From Clostridia bacterium (GTDB lineage Bacteria > Bacillota > Clostridia > Lachnospirales > Anaerotignaceae): a stretch of 64,000 bases of DNA. Both the position numbers and the translations under genes were made by a program. Below the pieces are notes generated by a model that was not told the DNA's origin, ran no database searches, and saw only the letters and a program-made list of their open reading frames with translations. The DNA is taken from positions 1 to 64,000 of the forward strand of contig JALCQR010000010.1 of assembly GCA_022651385.1 (NCBI GenBank), read 5' to 3'. Of this stretch, positions 51,517 to 60,232 are shown one piece after another (the first letter of the stretch is position 1; every line of letters begins with the position of its first letter).

Positions 51517-53067
51517 TTATTTTACCTTTCTCATAATCAGCAGCTTATCACCTGCTTTTATATCTTTGCCTTTTTCAATATCATTAACTGTTTCAATATC
51601 TGCGATTGTAGTCCTGTATTTTTTAGCTATTCCCCACATTGTATCGCCGTTTTGAATCACGTATATAACCGCTGATGAAGTTTTAGGCAAATCACCTTCA
51701 GCTTCCGATATATCCTCAACAACATCTTTCTTGTTTATCCTGAAAACTTCTGCGTCAATTGCAAGATTTATAACCGGCTCAGCTTCTTTTCCTCCTGGAA
51801 GATTTATATATATGCTGTCTATTTCGGTATGCACATCGGCTGTATCATTTTCCTCTGCCCCCAATACTTCTATTTCCTGATGAAACGGCACTGCTGTTAC
51901 CAAAACATCCATAGGCGCATTGTCGTTTTCGGCAATATACATAATTTTTATTTCCGCTATGCCTTCTGTTTCAACTGTGTTTTTGCTAACATATGAGTTT
52001 TCATCAAGTATCTGTCCTTCGGCCGATACAACCTGCATTATATCCTCTTTGTCCTGTGCTGTTACCGGCTGTCCTTTTATCTGCACACGTGCTTTGTTGC
52101 CGCCTATAAATTTCGGCAGCGTAATTTCTGTTTTTTGTGCCAGACAATTTTGATTAACTGAATATGCATCCTCAATAAAAGATATCTTTTCATCTTTGCT
52201 TGCTTCAACAACAGTGCCTATTTTCATATCCAAATCTATAACACGGTTTTTTTCATCGCTGTCCTGAAAAATACCGCTTTTAACTTCATCTATGTACGCA
52301 CGGCATTTTAACTTGCTGTTCTCGTCAATTTCTTCACCTTCGGCAGTCATGTCAAAAGGAATTTCATAATGAACACTTTGAGCCACACTTTCATTTTCGT
52401 CAGTTGAATATGTAAGGTCTGCTTTTATAACCGCCGTTACTCTGTATCCGCTTCTCATAGGCTTCGCGTCGGCGTCTGTTATATAACAAATCTCTTCAAG
52501 TATTTCACCTGCATCAGGTTTTCCTGCCGGCAAAGAGAGGCTATCATGTGTATCAAATGTTGATGTAAAATATGCCTTGTGATTTCTAATATCCTCGTCT
52601 TTCTTAAGAGCTTCTATGCTGTTGTCTTCTATTTGTGAAATTATGTTTTTTCTGTCCATCTTATATGGGTACGCGTATACGGAAGACACAATTTTAGCAC
52701 CTATTTTTCTTTCATTTATACGCCATACATCCACGTTTTCAATTTTTGCCTCAATACTGGCTCCGCTGTCTTTTCTAATATCATCGCAGTTCATAAAATC
52801 TTCAAAAGGAATAGCATTTTTATATGAGTATAAATTTCCGTTTCCAGATACATATATTACGTTTAATCTCACTTTCCCTTTGAAATTAACTCTGCTGTCG
52901 CTTACATTGTAATCCGTCACCACAGCCTGAGCTGAGTCTTTTATAATTCTTTGTATATCGCTTTGGGTTTCAGGAAGCAGCATTTCGCTTTCTGTAAGTA
53001 TCTGCATTCTTGACGGTTCAGTTTTATATTCCGTAATCAAGTCATTTCTTTCAATATCAAATGGCAT
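51517..53067 (-). CDS. SPOCS (DUF3794)/LysM-domain spore protein
   Basis: 516 residues. Several SPOCS repeats (DUF3794) in the first 420 residues, recognisable by segments such as VNFKGKVRLNVIYVSGN, and a C-terminal LysM domain (VIQNGDTMWGIAKKYRTTIADI, written in part, to DIKAGDKLLI). SPOCS/LysM proteins are spore-coat or cortex components of clostridia. The ATG at 53067 has CAGGGAGGG; a longer frame (53094) lacks a site. No signal peptide, consistent with mother-cell expression during sporulation. Confidence 0.85.
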   Translation of the reverse strand: MPFDIERNDLITEYKTEPSRMQILTESEMLLPETQSDIQRIIKDSAQAVVTDYNVSDSRVNFKGKVRLNVIYVSGNGNLYSYKNAIPFEDFMNCDDIRKDSGASIEAKIENVDVWRINERKIGAKIVSSVYAYPYKMDRKNIISQIEDNSIEALKKDEDIRNHKAYFTSTFDTHDSLSLPAGKPDAGEILEEICYITDADAKPMRSGYRVTAVIKADLTYSTDENESVAQSVHYEIPFDMTAEGEEIDENSKLKCRAYIDEVKSGIFQDSDEKNRVIDLDMKIGTVVEASKDEKISFIEDAYSVNQNCLAQKTEITLPKFIGGNKARVQIKGQPVTAQDKEDIMQVVSAEGQILDENSYVSKNTVETEGIAEIKIMYIAENDNAPMDVLVTAVPFHQEIEVLGAEENDTADVHTEIDSIYINLPGGKEAEPVINLAIDAEVFRINKKDVVEDISEAEGDLPKTSSAVIYVIQNGDTMWGIAKKYRTTIADIETVNDIEKGKDIKAGDKLLIMRKVK

Positions 53068-53125
53068 GTAGTATCCCTCCCTGTTCTGTAACAATTATAT
53101 TTAACATATGTCAAGTTTATTACAT

Positions 53126-53161
53126 AAAAAAAAGACATATCCAAAAACGGTATGTCTTTTA
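53126..53161 (-). terminator. Terminator of the lysC-thrB-pheB operon
   Basis: Minus-strand AAAAGACATACCG / ATATGTCTTTT stem followed by eight T. Confidence 0.82.
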
Positions 53162-53176
53162 AAATTACAGAAACAA

Positions 53177-54394
53177 TCAGCTTTTCCTCATGTTTTTTGA
53201 AGCAAGATTAAATTTTTCATGTATAGAATATACAGCATTTTCAACATCTCTTTCATCTACAACAACACTTATTTTTATTTCTGATGTTGAAATCATCTTT
53301 ATATTAACCCCTGCATCGTAAAGCGCCTCAAACATAAGACTTGCAACACCAGGATGTGTAGCCATTCCGGCACCGACAATTGAAACTTTAGCAACTTTAT
53401 CCTCAAACATGATGTTTTTTGCACCAAGAGCAGCCTTATTTTTTTCAAGTACTTCCATAACGCTTGGAACATCAGCCGAAACAACTGTAAATGAAATGTC
53501 TTCTGCTTTATTTGACTGTACTATTATATCAACTGAAATATTTTCTCTTTCAAGCATTGAAAAAAGTTTAAACACTCTGCCAGGAGTATCTGTTATGCCC
53601 TCTATTGTAATTATAGCTTGTTCCTTGTCGGATGCAACGCCGCTTACCAGCATTTTTTCCACACCGTATTCCCCCTTAACAATTGTACCTTCTGCTCTTG
53701 TAAGACTTGAACGAACTACGAGTTCAACATTGTATTTCTGTGCAACTTCCACTGATCTCGTGTGAAGAACTTTAGCTCCGAGGGAAGCAAGCTCTGCCAT
53801 TTCATCATAAGATATCATATCCAGTTTCCTTGCATCCTTTACAATTCTCGGATCTGCCGTATATACGCCGTCAACGTCTGTATATATTTCGCAAAGACCT
53901 GCATTAAGTACTGCCGCTATTGCAACAGCTGATGTATCTGAACCGCCTCTGCCAAGAGTTGTTATGTCATCATATCTGTTTATTCCCTGAAAACCGGTAA
54001 TAAGAACAATGTTTTTTCTTGAAAGTTCTTGCATTATTCTTTCTTTGCCTACGGTTTTTATTTTGGCATTGCCATAAACAGATGTTGTAATTATACCCAC
54101 TTGTGCAGCATTAAGAGAAACTGCATTATAACCCAATTTTTGCAAAGCCATAGCCATAAGCGCAACCGACTGCTGCTCACCTGTTGAAAGGAGCATATCA
54201 AGCTCTCTCTTTGATGGATTTGGATTTATTTCATGTGCTTTTTCTATCAACTCATCTGTTGTGTCGCCCTGAGCTGAAAGTATAACCACAACATCATTGC
54301 CTTTGTTATATGTCTCAATTATCCTGTTTGCAACGTTAAAAATTCTTTCAGCATTAGCAACGGAGCTGCCCCCGAATTTCTGAACAACTAACAA
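53177..54394 (-). CDS. lysC: Aspartate kinase
   Basis: 405 residues, monofunctional. N-terminal VVQKFGGSSVANAERI, catalytic ITGFQGINRYDDITTLGRGG then SDTSAVAIA, and two C-terminal ACT domains (IEGITDTPGRVFKLFSMLER and VSIVGAGMATHPGVA), so allosterically controlled. It phosphorylates aspartate for lysine, threonine and methionine synthesis. The start is TTG, fixed by GGAGGGG. Downstream of thrB in the same operon; no lysine riboswitch is seen upstream. Confidence 0.95.
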   Translation of the reverse strand: MLVVQKFGGSSVANAERIFNVANRIIETYNKGNDVVVILSAQGDTTDELIEKAHEINPNPSKRELDMLLSTGEQQSVALMAMALQKLGYNAVSLNAAQVGIITTSVYGNAKIKTVGKERIMQELSRKNIVLITGFQGINRYDDITTLGRGGSDTSAVAIAAVLNAGLCEIYTDVDGVYTADPRIVKDARKLDMISYDEMAELASLGAKVLHTRSVEVAQKYNVELVVRSSLTRAEGTIVKGEYGVEKMLVSGVASDKEQAIITIEGITDTPGRVFKLFSMLERENISVDIIVQSNKAEDISFTVVSADVPSVMEVLEKNKAALGAKNIMFEDKVAKVSIVGAGMATHPGVASLMFEALYDAGVNIKMISTSEIKISVVVDERDVENAVYSIHEKFNLASKNMRKS

Positions 54395-54416
54395 ATCATT
54401 CCCCTCCTGTCATATA

Positions 54417-55319
54417 TTACCCTTCAACTATCCTAGCACCTTCAAGGTCAGGCTTAAGAATTTCAAGATGCCATTCATTAGGAATACTGGAAAGATATGT
54501 ATTCATCTTTATTGCAAATTCATCTGCCATATCATCAGTTATTACGCTGACAAGTGTAGGACCGGCACCGCTAAGATATGAGCCCTTGGCGCCAAACTTA
54601 TCTGCCGCTTCAAATATATCCGTCATTCCCGGCACAAGTGACATACGGTATGGCTGATGAAGTCTGTCATCCATTGCCATTTTGAGATTGTCTATATTTC
54701 CTGTAATCATAGACGCTACAAGCAAAGCCGCTCTTGATGAGTTAAAAATAGCGTCTTTTCTTAAAACCGTATATGGAAGTATGCCTCTTGATTTTGATGT
54801 TTCAAGCGGAAAATCAGGAACCATTATAGCAAAAGAAAGGTATTCAGGTATATCTATCTTTACATGACGCATTTCCTTATCATCAAGGGCACCTACAACC
54901 ATTCCTCCAAGTATTGCCGGATTTGAATTATCAGGATGTCCCTCAATTTTTGCGGCAATCTGAGCCAGTTTTTCCCTGCTGTAATGACATCCTGAAAGAT
55001 CATTTGCAGCCATAAGTCCAGCTACTATACAAGCTGCGCTGCTTCCAAGTCCTCTTGTATGGGGTATATAATCTTCCTGTATCAGTCTTACGCCGGGCAT
55101 CGGCTTTCCTACCATTTTAAAAAAATTTGCCATTGTTTTATAAATAAGATTTGTCTTATCTACAGGTATTTTTAAATCATGTTTTCTGTTTACCAGTATT
55201 TCAGCGCCGCTTTCCATTTCTACAAACCAAAGGTGGTTGTATTTCTGAAAAGCAATTCCAATACTGTCAAAGCCGGAACCCATATTTGCTGAGGTCGCCG
55301 GAACAATAATGTGCTTCAT
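54417..55319 (-). CDS. thrB: Homoserine kinase
   Basis: 300 residues, GHMP kinase. N-terminal VPATSANMGSGFDSIGIAF, ATP loop PHTRGLGSSAACIVAG and the C-terminal GAKGSYLSGAGPTLVSV. It phosphorylates homoserine in threonine synthesis. Good CGGAGG site. Between pheB and lysC in one operon; homoserine dehydrogenase is not in this cluster. Confidence 0.95.
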   Translation of the reverse strand: MKHIIVPATSANMGSGFDSIGIAFQKYNHLWFVEMESGAEILVNRKHDLKIPVDKTNLIYKTMANFFKMVGKPMPGVRLIQEDYIPHTRGLGSSAACIVAGLMAANDLSGCHYSREKLAQIAAKIEGHPDNSNPAILGGMVVGALDDKEMRHVKIDIPEYLSFAIMVPDFPLETSKSRGILPYTVLRKDAIFNSSRAALLVASMITGNIDNLKMAMDDRLHQPYRMSLVPGMTDIFEAADKFGAKGSYLSGAGPTLVSVITDDMADEFAIKMNTYLSSIPNEWHLEILKPDLEGARIVEG

Positions 55320-55452
55320 TTAACTTTTCCTCCGTAATACTGCCATAGCGATAAATATACAGTCTATTCATTATAATATATGAACACATGTATATGTCCG
55401 TTCACGGTCAAAATTTTTTATAAATCTTACAGCCAAAGTAAAAACAGCCGTA

Positions 55453-55896
55453 TTATTCTCTTGCTATTATTTTTACTGACAAAACACCCTGTATAGACTC
55501 AAGTTCATTAAGCAGACTGCCAATATCAGAACACATAGCATTTGTCTCAATTGTAACAGTAACATTTGCAATTCCGTTTATAGGAATATTCTGATTGATT
55601 GTAAGAATATTAGCTCCGGCAGTTGCAATTTGATTCAGCACACATGAAAGCACGCCTTTTGTATCATCAAGAGTCGCTCCAAATGTAACTGTTTTTCCCC
55701 TTGAGTTTTCATAAAGTGGGAAAATCGCGTCTCTGTACTTATAAAAAGCACTTCTGCTTATACCAACGTTAGCAACTGCATCCTGTACAGTTTTTTCTCT
55801 GCCGCTTTCCAGCAAATTTTTAACTTCCATTACTTTCAAAAATATTTCGGGTAATACGCTTTTGTCCACAATATAAAATTTTTTATCTTCTTTCAT
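55453..55896 (-). CDS. pheB: UPF0735 ACT-domain protein PheB
   Basis: 147 residues: an N-terminal HTH-like helical region (KTVQDAVANVGISRSAFYKY) and a C-terminal ACT domain (ILTINQNIPINGIANVTVTI). PheB is common upstream of aromatic or threonine-pathway genes in Firmicutes and is probably an amino-acid-sensing regulator rather than an enzyme. Start at 55896 (CCGGAGG); promoter at 55944-55972. First gene of the pheB-thrB-lysC operon. Confidence 0.87.
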   Translation of the reverse strand: MKEDKKFYIVDKSVLPEIFLKVMEVKNLLESGREKTVQDAVANVGISRSAFYKYRDAIFPLYENSRGKTVTFGATLDDTKGVLSCVLNQIATAGANILTINQNIPINGIANVTVTIETNAMCSDIGSLLNELESIQGVLSVKIIARE

Positions 55897-55943
55897 ATGA
55901 ACCTCCGGTTTTTCTATAGCGTACATTTGTGTTTATGTTGTAG

Positions 55944-55972
55944 AATATACCATGAATTTCATACAAATTCAA
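55944..55972 (-). promoter_or_regulatory. Promoter of the pheB-thrB-lysC operon
   Basis: Minus-strand TTGAAT (55967-55972), 17 bases, TATATT (55944-55949). Leader of about 40 bases without T-box or riboswitch. Confidence 0.7.
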
Positions 55973-55979
55973 GCATTTT

Positions 55980-56400
55980 TTGTCTCTAAACACAAAATTG
56001 TGTATTTCAGATAAAGACACTAAATTTTATTTTTTTTCTATACTCTTTATTAACAAATTGCCCTCAAATAAAAATTAAACAAATGCGATTCATGTTTTTG
56101 AGAAATCTATATTATGGACTTTGCTTACTAAACTTATTATATTATATCTATTAGGTTTAACTTTTTATTTGACAAATTTTTTTGAATTTTTCTGATTTAT
56201 ACGTTTCTGTTTTTTGCTCATACCTGCTTATTATAATAAAAACTTGAAAAAAAAGAAATACATTTTATAAAAAAACTATAATATTTATTATAGTGTCGAA
56301 ACAGTTATTTTAATTCAGAGAAATAATTTGAGGAAGAATGAAATACGGCAAAAGGTCGGCGTTTTTAACGAAAACCTTATAAATATTTGTTTATGTTTTC
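55980..56400. other. AT-rich intergenic stretch, nothing recognised
   Basis: About 420 bases between the operon promoter and the TRAP operon terminator. Low complexity and AT-rich, without a plausible frame, aptamer or repeat. Confidence 0.5.
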
Positions 56401-56406
56401 TTTCAT

Positions 56407-56437
56407 AAAAAAAGAGTACGGATAAAATCCGTACTCC
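56407..56437 (-). terminator. Terminator of the TRAP transporter operon
   Basis: Perfect 10-bp stem GAGTACGGAT / ATCCGTACTC, then seven T on the minus strand. Confidence 0.9.
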
Positions 56438-56451
56438 AAAATAAATTATTT

Positions 56452-57738
56452 TTATTTAATTCCCATTGCGTTTGGTATAGCCATTGAAATAGCTGGTATA
56501 TATGTGATGAGTAACAATGCAATGATGTTAGCAACAAGAAGCCATACAATAGCTTTTGTAATTTTCTCCAAAGAAATTTTTGCAATACCACATGCAACAA
56601 AAAGGTTAACACCAAGTGGAGGTGTTGACATACCAATTGCAAGGTTAACTACCATTATAACACCAAAGTGAACAGGATTTACTCCAAGTGCTGTTGTTAT
56701 AGGCAGGAATATTGGTGTAAGAATAATGATAGCTGCTGTTGTTTCCATAAGACATCCAACGATAAGAAGAAGGATATTGATAAGAAGAAGAATAGCAATC
56801 TTACTTGATGTAAGACTAAGTATTCCGGCTGCGATAGCATCAGGAATACGTGCTGATGTAAGAATCCAGCCGAACCCGGAAGCTGCTGCAACAATCATCA
56901 TAACCATAGCTGTTGATTTACCTGCAGACATGAACATGCTAGGTATCTTCTTAATAGGAAGCTCTCTGTATATTAAAAGACCAACTACGAAACCATAAAT
57001 AACTGATACTGCGGCTGCTTCTGTCGGTGTAAATATGCCGCCGTAGATACCACCAAGTATAACGACAGGCATTAAAAGAGCCCAGAAAGCGTGGAAAAAC
57101 TCTTTAATGACATTTTTAATAGAGAACTTTTGAACATTTTTAAGTCCGTATCCGTATTTCTTTGCTGTAACAAAGCATACAAGCATAAGAAAAAGACCAA
57201 CTAAAATACCAGGACCAAAACCTGCTGCGAACAATGTTGAAATTGAAACTGAACCAACAACACCGAAGTTAACCATTGGGATTGAAGGTGGAATGATAAC
57301 ACCTATGGCACCAGCAACTGCCATTACAGCCGCTGAAAATGCCTTGTCATATCCTGCTCTTTCCATTTCAGGAATCATAATACCACCAATGGCAGCAACT
57401 GTTGCAGGACCTGAACCTGAAATAGCTGCAAAGAACATACATGTAAGTACAGCTGCCATTGCAAGACCGCCAGGAAGTGATCCAAGAATTGCATTACAGA
57501 ATTTGATAAGACGTCTTGAAATACCGCCTGTTTCCATAAGGTTGCCGGCAACCATGAAAAGAGGCACGGCAAGCAACGGGAAAGAGTCAGTAGCTGTAAA
57601 AAGCCTTTGTACAACAACTACAATAGGTGTAGATGATGCAAAAGTAAGCGCTGTAAAACTTGATATTGCGAGAACTGCCCAAATTGGGAAACCAAGAATG
57701 GCAGTAATAGCAAAGGTAACAAAAATATACGTTGCCAT
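56452..57738 (-). CDS. dctM: TRAP transporter large membrane subunit (DctM)
   Basis: 428 residues, about 12 transmembrane segments. DctM blocks: FPLLAVPLFMVAGNLMETGG, FFAAISGSGPATVAAIGGIM and TPPLGVNLFVACGIAKISLE. It is the main sodium-driven channel of a TRAP system, taking an organic acid or amino-acid derivative delivered by DctP. The start overlaps the dctQ stop by one base (TAATG). Confidence 0.94.
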   Translation of the reverse strand: MATYIFVTFAITAILGFPIWAVLAISSFTALTFASSTPIVVVVQRLFTATDSFPLLAVPLFMVAGNLMETGGISRRLIKFCNAILGSLPGGLAMAAVLTCMFFAAISGSGPATVAAIGGIMIPEMERAGYDKAFSAAVMAVAGAIGVIIPPSIPMVNFGVVGSVSISTLFAAGFGPGILVGLFLMLVCFVTAKKYGYGLKNVQKFSIKNVIKEFFHAFWALLMPVVILGGIYGGIFTPTEAAAVSVIYGFVVGLLIYRELPIKKIPSMFMSAGKSTAMVMMIVAAASGFGWILTSARIPDAIAAGILSLTSSKIAILLLINILLLIVGCLMETTAAIIILTPIFLPITTALGVNPVHFGVIMVVNLAIGMSTPPLGVNLFVACGIAKISLEKITKAIVWLLVANIIALLLITYIPAISMAIPNAMGIK

Positions 57739-58229
57739 TATTTAGCTTCCTCCTTTTTTCCTACATTTTTTAAATCTTTAATTGCTTCAACAATGCTCTG
57801 GATATATCTAATTACAAAAAATACCATACCAATAGGAATAGCTGAATACATATAACCCATAGGAATACGCATAGCTGGAGAAAGCTGATGTTTAGCCATC
57901 TGTGTAGCCACTATATTACAACCAAATTTAAATATAAGTACGCAAAGTAACGCACAACAAATCATAACAATAATATGAAGTATTGCTTGTACTTTTTTAG
58001 GTAAAAGAAGCGTAAATGCCTCTACACCTATATGAGCGCCAAGACGAACACCATAAGCGCCACCAAGAAAAGTTGTCCAAACAAGAAGATATCTTGCCAT
58101 TTCCTCTGACCATGGGAGTGATGAATGTAACACATATCGGCATACAACTCCCCAGAAGATTACGACTGACATTACAAGAAGTGTAACAATACATGCATAA
58201 CCTTCAATCTCATTTAATACCTTTTTCAA
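57738..58229 (-). CDS. dctQ: TRAP transporter small membrane subunit (DctQ)
   Basis: 163 residues, four transmembrane helices, with the DctQ motif CRYVLHSSLPWSEEMARYLL (about residues 40-59) and GVRLGAHIGVEAF. The longest frame reaches 58307, but AGGAGGGG lies just before an in-frame TTG at 58229, which I take as start. Works with DctM and the periplasmic DctP-type binding protein. Confidence 0.9.
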   Translation of the reverse strand: MKKVLNEIEGYACIVTLLVMSVVIFWGVVCRYVLHSSLPWSEEMARYLLVWTTFLGGAYGVRLGAHIGVEAFTLLLPKKVQAILHIIVMICCALLCVLIFKFGCNIVATQMAKHQLSPAMRIPMGYMYSAIPIGMVFFVIRYIQSIVEAIKDLKNVGKKEEAK

Positions 58230-58580
58230 AATGCCCCTCCTAACCCTTTTCAACACATAAAAGTCCCTTTTTTTAGTGCCAAAAAGATAATCGAAATAAA
58301 ATTGCAAAAATAATTGCTGTGTATAAAATTATACCCAATTTTTCTGCTTTTAAAATAAAGCAGAACAGAAAAGAAGCACACTTCTTCTTTTCTGTAAAAA
58401 TATTTTATTCTCATAATTTGCAATTACAAATAACACTTTAAGAAAATATTTCCTTAAAAAGACTGCCTGAATGAGAAACATTCCCTTTCAGGCAACCCAA
58501 TACCTCAAATCCAAATTGTTACTCACATGAAAATTTGAACCTTTAGTCTAAAAATTAATATCTTTAAATCAATAACTTGC
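58230..58580 (-). other. Intergenic region between dctP and dctQ with two hairpins
   Basis: A 12-bp perfect stem ACAGAAAAGAAG / CTTCTTTTCTGT (58365-58395) and the terminator-like hairpin at 58456-58494. No coding frame. It likely sets lower expression of the membrane subunits relative to the binding protein, as in many TRAP operons. Confidence 0.6.
58456..58494 (-). terminator. Partial terminator between dctP and dctQ
   Basis: Minus-strand TGCCTGA / TCAGGCA stem with a 17-base loop, followed by CTTTTT. Confidence 0.65.
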
Positions 58581-59699
58581 TTACTTAGCTGAGCTTGAAG
58601 AATCAATTACTTCTTTAACTCTGTTATAGATATCAGGTGATACCATACCAGAGCCTTCTTTGATGTACTGATCATAGATAGGAGCTGTAGCCTTCTGGAA
58701 TGGAGCCTTTTCAGGGTCATTGTCTTGCATACCGCCCTGTCTGAGTTCTTCAAGACCTGATACATTTTGCTCATCGATTTGCTCTCTCTGGTAAGGAGAA
58801 GCCTCAGTTGCTGCTTCCTGAAGAGCTTTCTGATAATCTTCAGGCATTGAGTCGTAGTAATCTTTAGCAATAAATACAGGTGTAGGACTAAATATATGAC
58901 CTGTTAAAGATATGTATTTCTGAACTTCTTCAAAATGGTTTGTAGCAACTATAGGAATAGGATTTTCCTCTGCGTCTATTGTTCCCTGCTGAAGAGCTGT
59001 AAAAACGTCGCCCATTGCCATAGGTGTAGGGTCAGCACCCATGATTTGGAATGCAGCCATATGCATCTGATTTTCCATTGTTCTTATCTTAATTCCTTTA
59101 AGATCATCAGGAGCTGTAATTGGGCGAACATTGTTTGTTACATTTCTAAAGCCATTTTCAAACCATGTAAGACCCTTAAGTCCCTGGTCATCTACAGAAT
59201 GAAGGATTTCCATACCAACATCACTGTCAAGAACAGCTCTTGCTGTTTCTGTATCAGAGAAGATAAATGGAAGGTCAAATACAAGGAATGAATCTGTAAA
59301 TCCAGCAAGAGGAGCTGTTGAAACGCAAGTCATCTGAAGAGAACCAAGCTGGAGTCCTTCAATGAGGTCACGTTCGCTTCCGAGCTGTGAATTTCCGAAC
59401 ATGTCAAGAGTTACAGCGCCATTTGTTTTTTGCTTAACTAATTCGCCGATCTTATTCATTCCTAACATATAAGGATGAGTATCAGGTACTGATGTACCGC
59501 CGATCATAGCAAATTCTGCTTTGCCTGAAGCTGCTGCTGAACCCGTTGCTGCTGCCGCTGCTGAGCCTGCTGCCGCTGCCGAGCCTGCTGAGCCTGCTGC
59601 CGGCTTAGTTGCTGTACCTGATGATGTACTACCGCATCCGGCAAATACTCCTACGCAAAGGAGCGTAGCCATTGTAATTGCTAAAACTCTCTTTTTCAT
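58581..59699 (-). CDS. dctP: TRAP transporter substrate-binding lipoprotein (DctP)
   Basis: 372 residues. Lipobox FAGCGS (Cys about residue 22), then an unusual Ala/Gly/Ser-rich linker of about 35 residues (AAAGSAAAAATGSAAASG), then the DctP domain with GTSVPDTHPYMLGMNKIGEL, SELGSERDLIEGLQLG-like (here SQLGSERDLIEGLQLG), LKGIKIRTMENQMHMAAFQI and the ligand-binding Arg/Asn region. It captures a carboxylate-type ligand outside the cell. Strong AGGAGG ribosome site; preceded by a structured leader. Confidence 0.93.
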   Translation of the reverse strand: MKKRVLAITMATLLCVGVFAGCGSTSSGTATKPAAGSAGSAAAAGSAAAAATGSAAASGKAEFAMIGGTSVPDTHPYMLGMNKIGELVKQKTNGAVTLDMFGNSQLGSERDLIEGLQLGSLQMTCVSTAPLAGFTDSFLVFDLPFIFSDTETARAVLDSDVGMEILHSVDDQGLKGLTWFENGFRNVTNNVRPITAPDDLKGIKIRTMENQMHMAAFQIMGADPTPMAMGDVFTALQQGTIDAEENPIPIVATNHFEEVQKYISLTGHIFSPTPVFIAKDYYDSMPEDYQKALQEAATEASPYQREQIDEQNVSGLEELRQGGMQDNDPEKAPFQKATAPIYDQYIKEGSGMVSPDIYNRVKEVIDSSSSAK

Positions 59700-59752
59700 T
59701 TTTAAAAACCTCCTAAAAATTTATTTACCCTTGTTGAAGCCTTGCCTAAAAA

Positions 59753-59779
59753 ATATCACAGCAGTGTGTTCCGTGATAT
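59753..59779 (-). terminator. Terminator in the dctP leader
   Basis: Minus-strand ATATCAC / GTGATAT stem with a 13-base loop, then TTTTTAGG. It sits between the structured RNA at 59880-59954 and the dctP ribosome site, as in riboswitch or attenuator leaders. Confidence 0.7.
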
Positions 59780-59879
59780 ATCGGCAAAAAATAAAAAACT
59801 GTTCAGAGTAAAATTATAGTGCAAATCATTTTCCAAACCTTGTCCATTCACGCTACATAATTTTTATCCAACAGCCTAC

Positions 59880-59954
59880 TGTGAAGTGCTTCCGAAGAAA
59901 TAGGTAAAAACCGTTCTGGCAGGAGCGGCAAGACAGACCTATACTTCCTTCACA
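59880..59954 (-). ncRNA. Structured 5' leader RNA of the TRAP operon (candidate regulatory RNA)
   Basis: A promoter (-35 59989-59994, -10 59966-59971) places the RNA start near 59959. The RNA then folds with outer stem TGTGAAG/CTTCACA (59954-59948 with 59886-59880), inner stem ATAGGT/ACCTAT (59942-59937 with 59905-59900), and a purine-rich asymmetric internal loop; the apical part is GC-rich (TTGCCGCTCCTGCC). A terminator at 59753-59779 follows. I recognise no known riboswitch class. Confidence 0.5.
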
Positions 59955-59965
59955 AATTTAAGCAT

Positions 59966-59994
59966 ATTTTACACTAATTCGCAATGTTTTGCAA
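59966..59994 (-). promoter_or_regulatory. Promoter of the TRAP operon leader
   Basis: Minus-strand TTGCAA (59989-59994), 17 bases, TAAAAT (59966-59971). Confidence 0.5.
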
Positions 59995-60232
59995 GTTAAA
60001 ACTATACAAAATTTCAGTGTTATTTTCTATAACTCTATTGTTGACAATAACGGAGATTGTACAAAAGTTTGACTTTATGCTTACAAATAACCTTCTTTTT
60101 TATGCTTTTATAGCAATTTGTCTGATGTATTATATTTATCCACAAATTATATTTATTTCTGTTTTACTTGTAAAAAACATATATTCTGATAGAATATATA
60201 TAATGTTCATTAAACTTTTAAGGAGTAAAAAT

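Noticed and set aside
55897-55943. T-box or lysine riboswitch upstream of pheB-thrB-lysC
   Set aside because: Leader is only about 40 bases after a good promoter and has no conserved aptamer or T-box sequence.
59880-59954. 6S RNA or signal-recognition-particle RNA identity for the dctP leader structure
   Set aside because: The conserved SRP GGAAG-tetraloop region is absent and the element is too short on its own for 6S; left as an unassigned structured leader.
59984-60232. N-terminal 83-codon extension of the pRiA4b-domain gene with hydrophobic segments
   Set aside because: No ribosome site at its ATG; strong AAGGAG lies before ATG 60233; the extension overlaps the TRAP leader promoter and is low-complexity AT DNA.
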